From CAIUPE01 sp037131735 (GTDB lineage: Bacteria > Pseudomonadota > Alphaproteobacteria > Rhizobiales > Beijerinckiaceae), in the NCBI GenBank assembly GCA_037131735.1, contig JBAXQM010000002.1:216548-280547 (forward strand): 64,000 bases of DNA. Reading direction: 5' to 3'. A program made the translations under genes and the position numbers. The first letter of the stretch is position 1; every line of letters starts with the position of its first letter. This document shows positions 26,188 to 35,205 of the stretch, in pieces. The notes beneath the pieces are model-generated. The model ran no database searches, was not told the origin of the DNA, and saw only the letters and a list, made by a program, of their open reading frames with translations.

Positions 26188-26246
26188 GGCCAGATTGAAA
26201 CCTAAAGACTCTCCCGAAAATTGGAGGGAAGATGGGTCTCAGGTCA

Positions 26247-26565
26247 AGTTATATGTTGGAAATTTTTTAACTGAACGCTTCGAAATTAAGTAAATTTGTG
26301 AATAACGTAGAAAACTAATCTATATTTATTGTGATTTATAAATACTTCTATCTATGTTTCCCTTTCGAAAAGAAAGCAGACATTTACTGATGAAAATAAT
26401 ATTAATATGCCGATATACTTTTCAATTTTCTATATTTCTGTTCTTTATCATTTCTTGAATTCTAAAAAAGCTAGTGCATTTAATTTTCAAAACTATATTT
26501 AATTATGCTAAAGTCGTTAGAAAGCCTATACTTTTAGGTCTAAGCATACAAGAGGTAATTTATCT
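26247..26565. other. AT-rich intergenic stretch after the IS
   Basis: 319 A/T-rich bases between the right IS end and the next gene. AAGAGGT at its end is the ribosome-binding site of the gene at 26566. No other feature is recognised. Confidence 0.5.
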
Positions 26566-27606
26566 ATGAACAACTTGGTGATAACTTTAGCAGTTTGGGG
26601 TGAACGATATCGGAATCGTTTTTTAAATTGGACAGTTAAATCTCTTTTATCGAATAATAATATTCCTCGATCTTTTGGAGTACTTGAATGCACATTGCTC
26701 ATTATCACTACATCAATAGATCGTGAAGAAATTGATCGCAATAGATCAATAAAAGAACTGAAAAAGTTTATAAAAATTCAATATGAGGAAATCAAGCCTG
26801 AAGAAAATGCATTTTCAAAATATTCGCTACTTTCAAATTGTCATGATTTCGCAATAAATTTCGCGAGAATTAGAAATTCATGGCTGATGATTACTAATCC
26901 AGATAGCTTTTATTCGGACGGTTCAATATTAGAATTGGTAACTAGAATTCAATTAAATCAAACTTGTGTAATGTCTACGGCAATCTCAGTTGATGAATTA
27001 CGTTTTGAAAAATGGCTTTATGAAAATGAGTTTAAACTAGAAAAACCTTCACTTTCAATTTCCTCAAGAGATTTAATCAAAGCTATAATAAATAGTTTCC
27101 ATACTCAAGAGCAAAAATCTTTCTTTGATTCAACAGATTTCACAGTTCATCCATCGCAAATCCATTGGAGAATTGACGATACAGCATTTCTATCGAGAAT
27201 TGCTCATAGATGTCCAATATTGATAAAACCTTCTGGATCAAGGTTTGAATTACGGTCGACTTATGATGATAGTTATCTAGAGCAATCTGGAATTCCGCTA
27301 GATAAAATTGAATATATAACTGATAGTGATAAATTTCTTTGTGCACATATTGTTGGAGATGACTACCAGGAGACTTATTCATTAGGTAAACCAGTATCGA
27401 TAATTGAGTTTGCAAAATGGTTGAAAAGAAGTTCAGATGTGTATCATCGCCATCATTTGAATAAAGAGTATATCTTTCATTGCTCCAATTTAACATCAAA
27501 AGTTGTTAAACGCATAAAATTTAAATCACACATATTCATTTTAATATCAAAAATTATATCCCTACTACCTCATAAAGCCTTAAAAATGTTGAGCAAAGTA
27601 TTATAA
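26566..27606 (+). CDS. Putative glycosyltransferase-like protein of unrecognised family
   Basis: 346 residues with a good AAGAGGT ribosome-binding site. The opening LVITLAVWGERYRNRFLNWTVKSLL, then ECTLLIITTSIDRE, looks like the first strands of a GT-A transferase, and WLMITNPDSFYSDGSI (about 106-121) could hold a metal-binding acidic site, with later DDTAFLSRIAH. The C-terminal 40 residues are hydrophobic and basic (FKSHIFILISKIISLLP), suggesting membrane association. Its position between glycan genes and IS debris agrees with a transferase role, but no family can be named from sequence alone. Confidence 0.55.
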   Translation: MNNLVITLAVWGERYRNRFLNWTVKSLLSNNNIPRSFGVLECTLLIITTSIDREEIDRNRSIKELKKFIKIQYEEIKPEENAFSKYSLLSNCHDFAINFARIRNSWLMITNPDSFYSDGSILELVTRIQLNQTCVMSTAISVDELRFEKWLYENEFKLEKPSLSISSRDLIKAIINSFHTQEQKSFFDSTDFTVHPSQIHWRIDDTAFLSRIAHRCPILIKPSGSRFELRSTYDDSYLEQSGIPLDKIEYITDSDKFLCAHIVGDDYQETYSLGKPVSIIEFAKWLKRSSDVYHRHHLNKEYIFHCSNLTSKVVKRIKFKSHIFILISKIISLLPHKALKMLSKVL

Positions 27607-27730
27607 AAATAAATGTGCAATATTATTTAGTTCAAGTGTTTGAAGCTACATTAGCAAATATAATTAAAGCATCTTTTATCATAATCTGTATTAAAATAAT
27701 GCGGCTTTAACTTTCTACTTTATTGGGTCC

Positions 27731-28993
27731 TTTCCTGCCCCTGAAAAGTGATCCTCCCTCATGTATGGCTTTTGAGTCGATGGAGGACTGGCGAATGGGT
27801 AAGAAAATACATAACCTGGGAGAGATTGTTGCTATGTTCCGGCACGTTCAAGTTCTGACTGCGCAAGGGCGACCGGTTGCAGAAGTTTTTCGATCGATAG
27901 GTGTTACGGAAGTTGGAGATTACCGATGGAGGTCAGAGTTTGCCGGCTTGAAGGGCGATCAGGTGTAGCCGCTGAAACAGCTTGAGGCCGAGAACAATCG
28001 GCTGCGCCGCGCAGTCTCTGATTTGAGGATCGATAAATTAATCCTCAAAGAGGCCGCAAGGGAAAACTTCTTGGCTCCGCTTTCCTCCGCACGTGTGCGG
28101 AGCTTGTGTTTGCCAAGCACGATGTGTCGGAGCGGCTTGCATGCCGTGTAATGGTTCAGCATCGATTACCTCAGCACATGAAACCGACAAGACCCGCCGA
28201 TGATACGCCATTGATGTTGTTCTCACATCGCTAGCTATCCAATATGACCGCTTTGGCTATCGCAGATTATGGCGATGTAGCGGCAAAGACGCTATTGGGT
28301 GAAGGCGAAGCGGGGCGCGCGGATCTGGCGTCGCGAAGGGCTTAAAGCTCCGGCCGAGCAACTGAAACGGGCCGACTGTGGCTCAACGATGGGTCCAGCA
28401 TCAGATTGCGACCTGAATATCTAAAGCCATGTTTGGTCTTATGACTTCGTAGAAGACCGCACACGTGACGGAAGAAAATATTGGATGCTCAACATCGTCG
28501 ATTAGTTCACCCGAGAATGCTTGGCTATCCGGATCAACAGGAAGTTGAAATCGACCGACTTGATAGACGTTCTCTACGATCTCTTCATCTTGAGCGGCAT
28601 CTCGGCGCATGTTCGGTTGGAAGACGGGCCAGAGTTCATTGCGCAAGAGCTACGCAATTGGTTTGGACCTGTCAGATCAAAGACCGCGTACATGATGCCG
28701 GGTAGCCCTTGGGAAAATAAACACTGTGAAAGCCTCCACTCGAAGCTGTTCGATGAATTTCTAAACGGATAGATCATCGACGCGCTGAAGGAGGCTAAGA
28801 TCGTGATTGAAGCATGGCGCAGTGACCACAATACCAAAAAAGGCCGCACGAAACGCTCCGATATCAACCATCGGCAATTTAAGCTCTGCAATGTCCGGCT
28901 TCGCAACACCAGCTACACAGGGCATTCAATAGCTGGTACCAAACGAAATCCTAAACTAACATATCAATTTGACCGCTCGATGGGGTCAGGAAA
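27731..28993 (+). pseudogene. Decayed IS3-family element (orfA and orfB remnants)
   Basis: Orf A remnant: NLGEIVAMFRHVQVLTAQGR, VAEVFRSIGVTEVGDYRWRS, then a stop inside the run that continues as KQLEAENNRLRRAVSDLRID and LILKEAARE. OrfB remnant in shifted frames: RKYWMLNIVD, FTRECLAIRINRKLKSTDLI, DGPEFIAQELRNW and PWENKHCESLHSKLFDEFL, which correspond to the three DDE regions. Several stops and frameshifts make it non-functional. TTTCCTGCCCCT at 27731-27742 and the complement of GGGGTCAGGAAA at 28982-28993 agree at 11 of 12 bases if read as terminal repeats. It closes the low-GC island just before the minus-strand sugar operon. Confidence 0.8.
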
Positions 28994-28998
28994 TATTT

Positions 28999-30045
28999 CT
29001 ACAACCGTATAATTACTCTGCCTGAAATCTTACCCTCTTTAATTCCCCGAATTGCGTCATTGATATCAGTCAGTTCGATCTCGTGTGTAATAATTTTTTC
29101 TAATTCAATATTTAGCACTGAAAATAGTCTATGATATTTTTGTATGTCTATTGCAGGTAGAGCTTCGCCTCCATGAGAACCAGTAATAGATTTTCCGAAG
29201 TGAAGTGGTAGTGTAAAAATAGTACTCTTCTCACCTGCTTTTGGAACTCCAACTAGAATTACGCGACCCCTTGCGCCCACCATATTGTAGCCTAATTCAA
29301 TGTTGTCAGGTAAGCCCGTATTATCTATAAACACATCAAGATCGCTATTTCCTAATATATTAACAATTTCAGTTCCGGCATTTTGAGTCTTTGAATTTAT
29401 CGTGTGCGTTGCACCCATTTGACGAGCGAGCGTCAACTTATCGTCAAATATGTCGACAGCAATTATAGGCCACGCTGATGTGAGATGCGCCGCCTGAATT
29501 ATATTCAAACCTATCCCGCCAGCACCAAAAACGACCACTGATTCACCAATTTTCAACTGCGCATTATTGGTGACAACACCAAAACCCGTCGTGATGGCAC
29601 ATCCAAAAAGACATGCAATTTTTGGGTCAATACCAATAGGCGCTTTGGTAACACGATTTTCAGAGACCACTGCAAGTTCATTAAAAGTTGTTACCCAGCC
29701 CGCATTAAGCTTTCCATTTTTCCATTCATATATTGGTGTTCGCGATTCAATTCCAAGTCCCTTTCGCCAATGCAAAATCACCTTGTCATTTACACTGACG
29801 TGCATGACGCCAGGCCCGATATCTAAAACTTCACCAAAACCCTCGTGGCCCAGAAGATGAGGTAGGTATTTGTCTTCACCTTTTGCGCCATCAATCTCGC
29901 CGATCTGCGAGCCGCAAATTCCGCTATATTCAATCCTGACTAAGACCTGACCAGCATCAAGCTGGTTGGGTAATTTTATACTGTCAATTACAAGTGGGTT
30001 TCGTAACCTATTTAAGATAGCAGCTTTCGAATATTTCAATTTCAT
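28999..30045 (-). CDS. Zinc-dependent medium-chain alcohol dehydrogenase
   Basis: 348 residues, MDR family. Catalytic zinc ligands fit C44 (SGICGSQ), H67 with E68 (LLGHEGFGE) and C149 (CLFGCA); the NAD(P) motif is GAGGIG at 174-179. The structural-zinc loop expected at about 93-115 has no cysteines, so only the catalytic zinc is likely. It is the last gene of the minus-strand operon that also contains transketolase, HAD and kinase genes, 8 bases beyond the methyltransferase stop. It may oxidise or reduce a sugar alcohol intermediate; no substrate is evident. Confidence 0.82.
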   Translation of the reverse strand: MKLKYSKAAILNRLRNPLVIDSIKLPNQLDAGQVLVRIEYSGICGSQIGEIDGAKGEDKYLPHLLGHEGFGEVLDIGPGVMHVSVNDKVILHWRKGLGIESRTPIYEWKNGKLNAGWVTTFNELAVVSENRVTKAPIGIDPKIACLFGCAITTGFGVVTNNAQLKIGESVVVFGAGGIGLNIIQAAHLTSAWPIIAVDIFDDKLTLARQMGATHTINSKTQNAGTEIVNILGNSDLDVFIDNTGLPDNIELGYNMVGARGRVILVGVPKAGEKSTIFTLPLHFGKSITGSHGGEALPAIDIQKYHRLFSVLNIELEKIITHEIELTDINDAIRGIKEGKISGRVIIRL

Positions 30046-30053
30046 AACTATGC

Positions 30054-30722
30054 CTATTCAAAGAAAATAAAAGAATGGTCACCAGAGTATCCAGTTAGCT
30101 TGAACCACCAATCCCATTCTTCTGGCGTACAAAACGCTTCGCATGTTACCTGCCAATAAAGTAAATTAGCTTTTTCAATCTCGTTTCTGTATGACTCAAC
30201 ACAAATATACGCTTTTTTTCCGACCCTCTCAACTTCCTTTAATGCCCGTTCAAGATCATAATTATGCAAGTTATGTAGCGTCGTTAGAGAAATCACTAGA
30301 TCAAATGATTTATCATCAAAAGGGAGTGCAATTGCATTTCCTAATTGCAAAAAATCTTTAATTTCGACCTTAGCATTATTTAATGCGTAAGATGATATAT
30401 CAATCCCAGAAACTTGAAGTCCAGGTTCGATTTTGAGCATTTCGAATAGCAAAAAACCTTTACCACAACCGACGTCCAATATTTTGCTACCTGCTTTGAG
30501 CTCGTAATGCTTAATTAAAGCATCTGCAACTGGCGCCCACCTTCCTTCTATATATCGATAACCGCCGTAGCAAATTCTTCTGTCTCCGTCCCAATAATCA
30601 AATCCCCATTTTTTTGAAAGTTCGGCGGCTAACGGCTTTGGAAATTCAGAATCATTGACGCGAGCCAAGTAGTCACGCTTTGTTGCGTTGTGAACGGATG
30701 ACATAAAATCAATATAGGCCAT
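30054..30722 (-). CDS. Class I SAM-dependent methyltransferase
   Basis: 222 residues with SKILDVGCGKGFLLFEM (motif I, about 77-93), VSGIDISSYALNNAK (strand-2 acidic residue), and SFDLVISLTTLHNLHN (motif post-I). The start overlaps the kinase gene by 14 bases. The N-terminal 50 residues, with WGFDYWDGDRRICYGGY, precede the domain. It may be an O- or N-methyltransferase for the sugar made by this operon. The ADH gene follows 8 bases later. Length and motif order match the Methyltransf_11/25 type. Confidence 0.82.
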   Translation of the reverse strand: MAYIDFMSSVHNATKRDYLARVNDSEFPKPLAAELSKKWGFDYWDGDRRICYGGYRYIEGRWAPVADALIKHYELKAGSKILDVGCGKGFLLFEMLKIEPGLQVSGIDISSYALNNAKVEIKDFLQLGNAIALPFDDKSFDLVISLTTLHNLHNYDLERALKEVERVGKKAYICVESYRNEIEKANLLYWQVTCEAFCTPEEWDWWFKLTGYSGDHSFIFFE

Positions 30723-31749
30723 TAATCAGTTCCCGCAGTTTGTTAAGGTAAACATCAGCCAAAGCTATCTGTCGCACAATAATTTCTTCTTTGTCCAGAC
30801 CTGGATGTGCAAAAAGTCGACGTTCTAACACCACGGGATCGATCACACCTGCTATGATGCAACACCACTTAGCTTGAAAAATCGGAAGCATAAGACGAAT
30901 ATTTTTGTGCAATAGCTCCGTTCCAGGAAAAATTGAGAGGCAGCGGCTTTTAAATAAGCCATGATATTTATCAGGAATGGGTACTTTAGGTTGCGAAAAA
31001 AAATCTGCACACATTCTTGCTGGATCATCCCAACCAGCATACTCAAAATCAATAAATACAATAGATCCATTTTCGCGGCGTAAAGCGTTATGAAATCCAA
31101 AATCAGAAGGGGAAATACAGCGGTTTTCAGGATCAAGATTTAGGTCAAGCGAGATAAAATGGCGTTTGGACCATATTAACGCATTCCTTTCTAACTCCAG
31201 CCATGCTTCCGATAGGTCGTAAAGAAATCTTTTAATAAACCTTATATTCATATCTCCAACTGACTGAAGATGTTTTATGCGGCCTTCAACTGAATTTAGG
31301 TGCCCAGAGATAGAATACTGAGCCTCTGACGCCTGCGGAAGATCAATTGCCGCATCTTTAAATTTATCCTGGTTCAATAAACAAAAAAATTCAGCTGCAG
31401 CTTCTATATCTGAAGCAAAAAAGTTGTTAGACGATATTGCTGTCGATCGGATAAATTCGTATGCAGCAATTTTTTGTTCAGAATCTATCGCAATTGGGTT
31501 TGGCACAAATTGAGGCGCTACCTTTGAAGCATATGTCAAAAATGCAAACTCGTTTTTTGAACGATCTCGTATATCAAACGGATGAGTAAAGTATTCCTTT
31601 AATAAAATAAAACCCTTATTAGTTGAAATTTTATAGGCTCTATTATTCCCGCTTGCCGGCAATGGATGAATGGATCGAACTGTTACTGAGAGAAACGAAT
31701 TTGCAAACGCTTCGATTTTTGAAATACTGGCTTCAGAGATTGAGCGCAT
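30709..31749 (-). CDS. APH/choline-kinase-like phosphotransferase
   Basis: About 346 residues from the ATG at 31749; longer readings enter the HAD gene. The kinase fold is seen in SGNNRAYKISTNKGFILLKEY (nucleotide loop and lysine near residue 51), the catalytic loop SPSDFGFHN (about 213-221) and the metal-binding IDFEYAGWDDP (about 233-243). The usual HxDxxxxN loop has S in place of H, but the catalytic D and N remain. Such enzymes phosphorylate small hydroxyl compounds including sugars and aminocyclitols. It overlaps both the methyltransferase and the HAD gene, so it shares their route. Confidence 0.75.
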   Translation of the reverse strand: MRSISEASISKIEAFANSFLSVTVRSIHPLPASGNNRAYKISTNKGFILLKEYFTHPFDIRDRSKNEFAFLTYASKVAPQFVPNPIAIDSEQKIAAYEFIRSTAISSNNFFASDIEAAAEFFCLLNQDKFKDAAIDLPQASEAQYSISGHLNSVEGRIKHLQSVGDMNIRFIKRFLYDLSEAWLELERNALIWSKRHFISLDLNLDPENRCISPSDFGFHNALRRENGSIVFIDFEYAGWDDPARMCADFFSQPKVPIPDKYHGLFKSRCLSIFPGTELLHKNIRLMLPIFQAKWCCIIAGVIDPVVLERRLFAHPGLDKEEIIVRQIALADVYLNKLRELINGLY

Positions 31750-32344
31750 CGAGTAGGTCCCAAGCGATGTCCCATCGCTCCAAATGAGCTGCACACTTCA
31801 AGTTCGAGTGGTGGCGTTCTGGATCAAACAGAACTCTAGAAATGGAGGGGAAAATTTCCAAATCCTTCAATATTTCGGGGAGATCATCGATATATATATT
31901 ACAGCCCAGATCCTTGATCCTAGTAATCTTGTCAGCTTTAGATACTTCAAAATAAATATTCTTTTCTGAGATTAATTGATCGTTCTCATAAAAAAGATTT
32001 TTTTCAATCCATTCCCTCGCAGCAGCATGCAAATCATATTTAAGACCAACAAACGGATATCTAGTTTTGTGGCTAATAATAAAAATTTCGTGTTGTCTTT
32101 TTTTCGCTTCGATAATAAACTCTATAAATCCTTCAAATATTGAAGCGTCTTTCATGCGGGGTCCGTAAATCAATCCTTGCAATTCAATCCAATTTTGCTC
32201 CAGTCCTTTGGACCTGAGATGATCACGAACGGATACCTTATTTCGCGGAATGTTTTCTTGAATAAACCCCTGCTCAAAGGCTACTTGATATGAAAGATCA
32301 TCGTAAGATACAATCGTGTTATCAAAGTCGAGACCAATTTTCAT
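31733..32344 (-). CDS. HAD-superfamily phosphatase-like protein
   Basis: 203 residues beginning MKIGLDFDNTIVSYDD, with the nucleophile D of DFDNT at 6-9, FIISHKTRYP (motif II serine), and KADKITRIKDLGCNIYIDDL (lysine and the acidic motif IV DD). The cap is small. It overlaps the transketolase C-terminal gene by TAATG and the kinase gene by 17 bases, so translation is coupled. Likely a sugar-phosphate phosphatase, possibly acting on the transketolase product. Specificity cannot be read. Confidence 0.75.
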   Translation of the reverse strand: MKIGLDFDNTIVSYDDLSYQVAFEQGFIQENIPRNKVSVRDHLRSKGLEQNWIELQGLIYGPRMKDASIFEGFIEFIIEAKKRQHEIFIISHKTRYPFVGLKYDLHAAAREWIEKNLFYENDQLISEKNIYFEVSKADKITRIKDLGCNIYIDDLPEILKDLEIFPSISRVLFDPERHHSNLKCAAHLERWDIAWDLLDALNL

Positions 32345-33267
32345 TAAGTACCTCCTAAAAAGGTAGCGACTTTTTCAACTATTTTCTCTGCGCTTATACC
32401 AAAATATCCCCGCGCGTAATCTTGGTCACCGATCACGTGAATAAATTCATCCTTAGCGCCTATGATAATCAGCGGTAATGAATTAGCTAAAGGCGCTCGC
32501 CACTCAGCAACAGCACTTCCTAATCCGCCAATGCTACCGTGTTCCTCAACTGTTACCAGCAATTTTGTCCGTGAACAAAGTTCCGTGAGCAATTCGGTAT
32601 CAAGTGGTTTAATTGTTGGATAGCTTACTACGCCAACTTTAAAGCCGCGTTCGCTAAATGTGTGTGCCGCTGCGAGAGCTTCCGGCATAATAAATCCTGA
32701 AACTAAAAATGTAAGATCTTCTCCCCGTGATAATTCGATAGCCTTGCCAATTTTAACCGATAAATCATCATTATGAATTCTAGGCTCACCCTTTTTTCCA
32801 ATACGCATATAGACAGGCCCGTCATGCTGCATTGCTGCACGTAAACATGCGATCAATTCAGGGACATCGCAAGGCGTCATAATTGTTAAAGATGGAAATG
32901 CACGTAATATTGCAATGTCTTCTAGTGATTGATGTGTTGGTCCTAATTCCGCATAAGAAAGTCCTGAACCAGTTCCAACAATAATCACGGATGCATTTTG
33001 ATAGCAGACGTCAACTCTTATTTGCTCAAGGCAACGCGTCGTAGTGAACGGTGTGATCGTATATACAATTGGACGCAAACCCGAAAGTGCCATTCCAGCT
33101 GCGACGCCCATCATGTTGGCTTCTGCAATGCCGCAATTTAAAAAATGATCCGCACCTACCTTCTTTAGATCTTCGAAAAGATTATTTCCTATATCCCCCG
33201 ATAGGAGAATGATTCGGTCGTCTTCTGAGGCGAGTTTTGAAACTTCTCTTGCAAAGGCATTTCTCAT
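32344..33267 (-). CDS. Transketolase, C-terminal half (split enzyme)
   Basis: 307 residues containing the pyrimidine-binding and C-terminal domains of a split transketolase. NCGIAEANMMGVAAGMALSG has the invariant glutamate (about 49) that activates thiamine diphosphate; TITPFTTTRCLEQIRVDVCY follows, and the third domain holds VEEHGSIGGLGSAVAE. It starts at the TAATG overlap with the N-terminal half and ends overlapping the HAD gene. The two halves together match one transketolase, transferring a two-carbon unit between sugar phosphates. In a surface-glycan operon this suggests dedicated supply of a ketose such as sedoheptulose 7-phosphate, or a modified analogue. Confidence 0.88.
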   Translation of the reverse strand: MRNAFAREVSKLASEDDRIILLSGDIGNNLFEDLKKVGADHFLNCGIAEANMMGVAAGMALSGLRPIVYTITPFTTTRCLEQIRVDVCYQNASVIIVGTGSGLSYAELGPTHQSLEDIAILRAFPSLTIMTPCDVPELIACLRAAMQHDGPVYMRIGKKGEPRIHNDDLSVKIGKAIELSRGEDLTFLVSGFIMPEALAAAHTFSERGFKVGVVSYPTIKPLDTELLTELCSRTKLLVTVEEHGSIGGLGSAVAEWRAPLANSLPLIIIGAKDEFIHVIGDQDYARGYFGISAEKIVEKVATFLGGT

Positions 33268-34088
33268 TATGAAATTCCTAATTCAATTTGAGCTTTTTTT
33301 ACTTCGGTTTCACTTGGAATTTTATAGTGCCAATTATTATCATCTTGCATGAATGACACACCGTTTCCTTTTATGGTGTGAGCAATGATAGCCGTTGGTT
33401 TGCCAATTGTTGTCGAAAATTGATTTAGACCATCTAAAATATCTTGATGATCATGGCCATTTATTTCGATAGCGTTCCACCCGAATGCTTGCCATTTCGC
33501 TGCTAATGGTTCGATAGCCATAATTTCTTGGCTTCTACCTGTGGCCTGCCATTTATTATAATCAATAATAATGCAGAGTTTGTCCAATTTTTGAGCACCA
33601 GCAAGAAGGGCTGCTTCCCAAATCGATCCTTCGTTACATTCGCCGTCACCAAGCATAACGACAATCTTATTCTTATAACCTTGCATCCTTGAAGCGAGCG
33701 CCATACCAACCCCCAGAGGCAGGCCGTGCCCTAACGAACCAGTGGCAGCCTCGATGCCGGGTAGTTGAGACGGAGTAGGTGGATGTTCAGCGAATATGCT
33801 ACCGTTCTGCCCATAGTCAGCAAGTAGTTGATCGCCGTAAAATCCACGCATCGCTAGTATTTGAAATAATGCCGGCGCCGCGTGTCCTTTACTTAAAATA
33901 AACCTGTCTCGATGTGGATCTTCCGGCATACTAGGATTAAGAGATAAGAATTCAAAATATAAGGCTACTAAAAGGTCAGAACACGAAAGGCATGAGCCCA
34001 AATGGGGTGTTTTGGTACGATGCGACGTTTCAATAATTCGAAATTTTAACCGACGAGATAGAGTATTGAGATTTGTAAGATCGACCAT
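33267..34088 (-). CDS. Transketolase, N-terminal half (split enzyme)
   Basis: 273 residues with the thiamine-diphosphate pyrophosphate domain: SKGHAAPALF (about 66-75), GSLGHGLPLGVGMA (117-130) and the metal/TPP motif from GDG at 147-149 to N178 in IIDYNKWQATG. It precedes the C-terminal half, with TAATG overlap, as is normal for split transketolases. It follows the first of two tandem DegT genes by one base. The pair is not a housekeeping arrangement, since nothing else of central metabolism lies nearby. Confidence 0.88.
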   Translation of the reverse strand: MVDLTNLNTLSRRLKFRIIETSHRTKTPHLGSCLSCSDLLVALYFEFLSLNPSMPEDPHRDRFILSKGHAAPALFQILAMRGFYGDQLLADYGQNGSIFAEHPPTPSQLPGIEAATGSLGHGLPLGVGMALASRMQGYKNKIVVMLGDGECNEGSIWEAALLAGAQKLDKLCIIIDYNKWQATGRSQEIMAIEPLAAKWQAFGWNAIEINGHDHQDILDGLNQFSTTIGKPTAIIAHTIKGNGVSFMQDDNNWHYKIPSETEVKKAQIELGIS

Positions 34089-34089
34089 T

Positions 34090-35205
34090 TCAACTTACTC
34101 TTTTAAAATAAGACCGCACAGACTCGGCTACGTAGGCTACTTCTTCATCGGTCAATTCGGGATATATCGGTAGGCTTAGAATTCTTTTGGCATCGGCTTC
34201 AGTTCTTGGGAAGGATCCTAGACCGTAACCGAGTTTAGATGCGCAAGCTTGTAAATGTATCGGAATAGGATAATGAATGCGCGTGTCAATATTTAATAAT
34301 TGAAGATGTTTTATAAGCTCAGGTCTTTTATCGGTTCTGATAACAAAATTATGATACACAGAGTATTCATAATCATGATCCCGAGGCACTTCAACGTATT
34401 GATTTAACGACTCGCGATAAACTCTTGCAATTGAACGACAGCGCTCATTCCATTTCTCGAGATATCCAAGTTTTATTTCAGCAAAGGCGGCTTGCATAGG
34501 ATCAAGGCGTGAATTGTAACCCCATAATTCGCATTCGTCCCGATTGATAAGGCCGTGATTTCTAATTTTCATTAAATGACTTGCTAATTCGTCGTCATCA
34601 GTAGTGATGAGCCCACCATCCCCGTAAATGCCAAGATTCTTAAGTGGATGCAAACTGAACGCTGCCGCTGTCCCTAAAGATCCTACCCGTCTACCTTTAT
34701 ATTTCGCACCAATTGCTTGCGCCGCGTCTTCAAGAACGAATAGATTATGTTCCTTCGCAATATCATTGATTGCATCCATATCTGCTGGTCTGCCCGTTAA
34801 ATGAACTGGAATTATTCCGCGAGTTTTCACCGTTATAGCTCTTCTAATCTGCGCTGGATCAATGTTCATATCCTCAGAAACATCAGCAAACACAGGAGTT
34901 GCTCCGGTCGCTATAATCGTCCAAGCAGACGCCAAAAAAGAATTGGGCGCTGTTATAACTTCATCACCTGGTCCAATACCTAGACTTTTCATCACTAAAA
35001 AAAGAGCGTCTGCACCAGATGCGACGCCAATCGCATGTTTGGTACCAATAAATTCGGAGGCCATTCGCTCAAAAGCGGAAAGCCTTTCCCCCATGATATA
35101 AATACCGCTACGCCCAACGTCATGAAACGCCTGTGTTAACTCAGGTTCAATTGATCTAAATTGTCGGGCCAGATCCACAAAAGGAATCGAAATTTTATTT
35201 TTCAT
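34090..35205 (-). CDS. DegT/DnrJ/EryC1/StrS aminotransferase
   Basis: 371 residues. Markers: ASGADALFLVM (about 62-72), EDAAQAIGAKY (159-169) and lysine 189 in SLHPLKNLGIYGDGG as the PLP Schiff-base residue. N-terminus KISIPFVDLARQFRSIEPE is typical. It overlaps the upstream paralogue by 11 bases and precedes the transketolase pair by one base. It aminates a keto sugar, probably nucleotide- or phosphate-linked. Two such genes in tandem suggest a diamino sugar or two different keto substrates. Confidence 0.88.
   Translation of the reverse strand: MKNKISIPFVDLARQFRSIEPELTQAFHDVGRSGIYIMGERLSAFERMASEFIGTKHAIGVASGADALFLVMKSLGIGPGDEVITAPNSFLASAWTIIATGATPVFADVSEDMNIDPAQIRRAITVKTRGIIPVHLTGRPADMDAINDIAKEHNLFVLEDAAQAIGAKYKGRRVGSLGTAAAFSLHPLKNLGIYGDGGLITTDDDELASHLMKIRNHGLINRDECELWGYNSRLDPMQAAFAEIKLGYLEKWNERCRSIARVYRESLNQYVEVPRDHDYEYSVYHNFVIRTDKRPELIKHLQLLNIDTRIHYPIPIHLQACASKLGYGLGSFPRTEADAKRILSLPIYPELTDEEVAYVAESVRSYFKRVS

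Larger units (their letters stand above)
24981..26246 (+). mobile_element. Complete IS3-family insertion sequence (IS407-like)
   Basis: The ends are imperfect inverted repeats: the left end begins TGACCTGAGCCCC and the right end, read inward, begins TGACCTGAGACCC, with further similarity (CTCCC, GAGTC) over about 40 bases. The element is about 1266 bp and contains orfA and orfB. Flanking four-base targets are AGCT on the left and AGTT on the right, so an expected 4-bp target duplication is one base off. Its GC content is visibly higher than the surrounding AT-rich DNA, so it is a recent arrival. Confidence 0.88.

Noticed and set aside
24977..26250. 4-bp target duplication of the IS
   Set aside because: Flanks are AGCT and AGTT, one base apart, so a clean duplication cannot be claimed.
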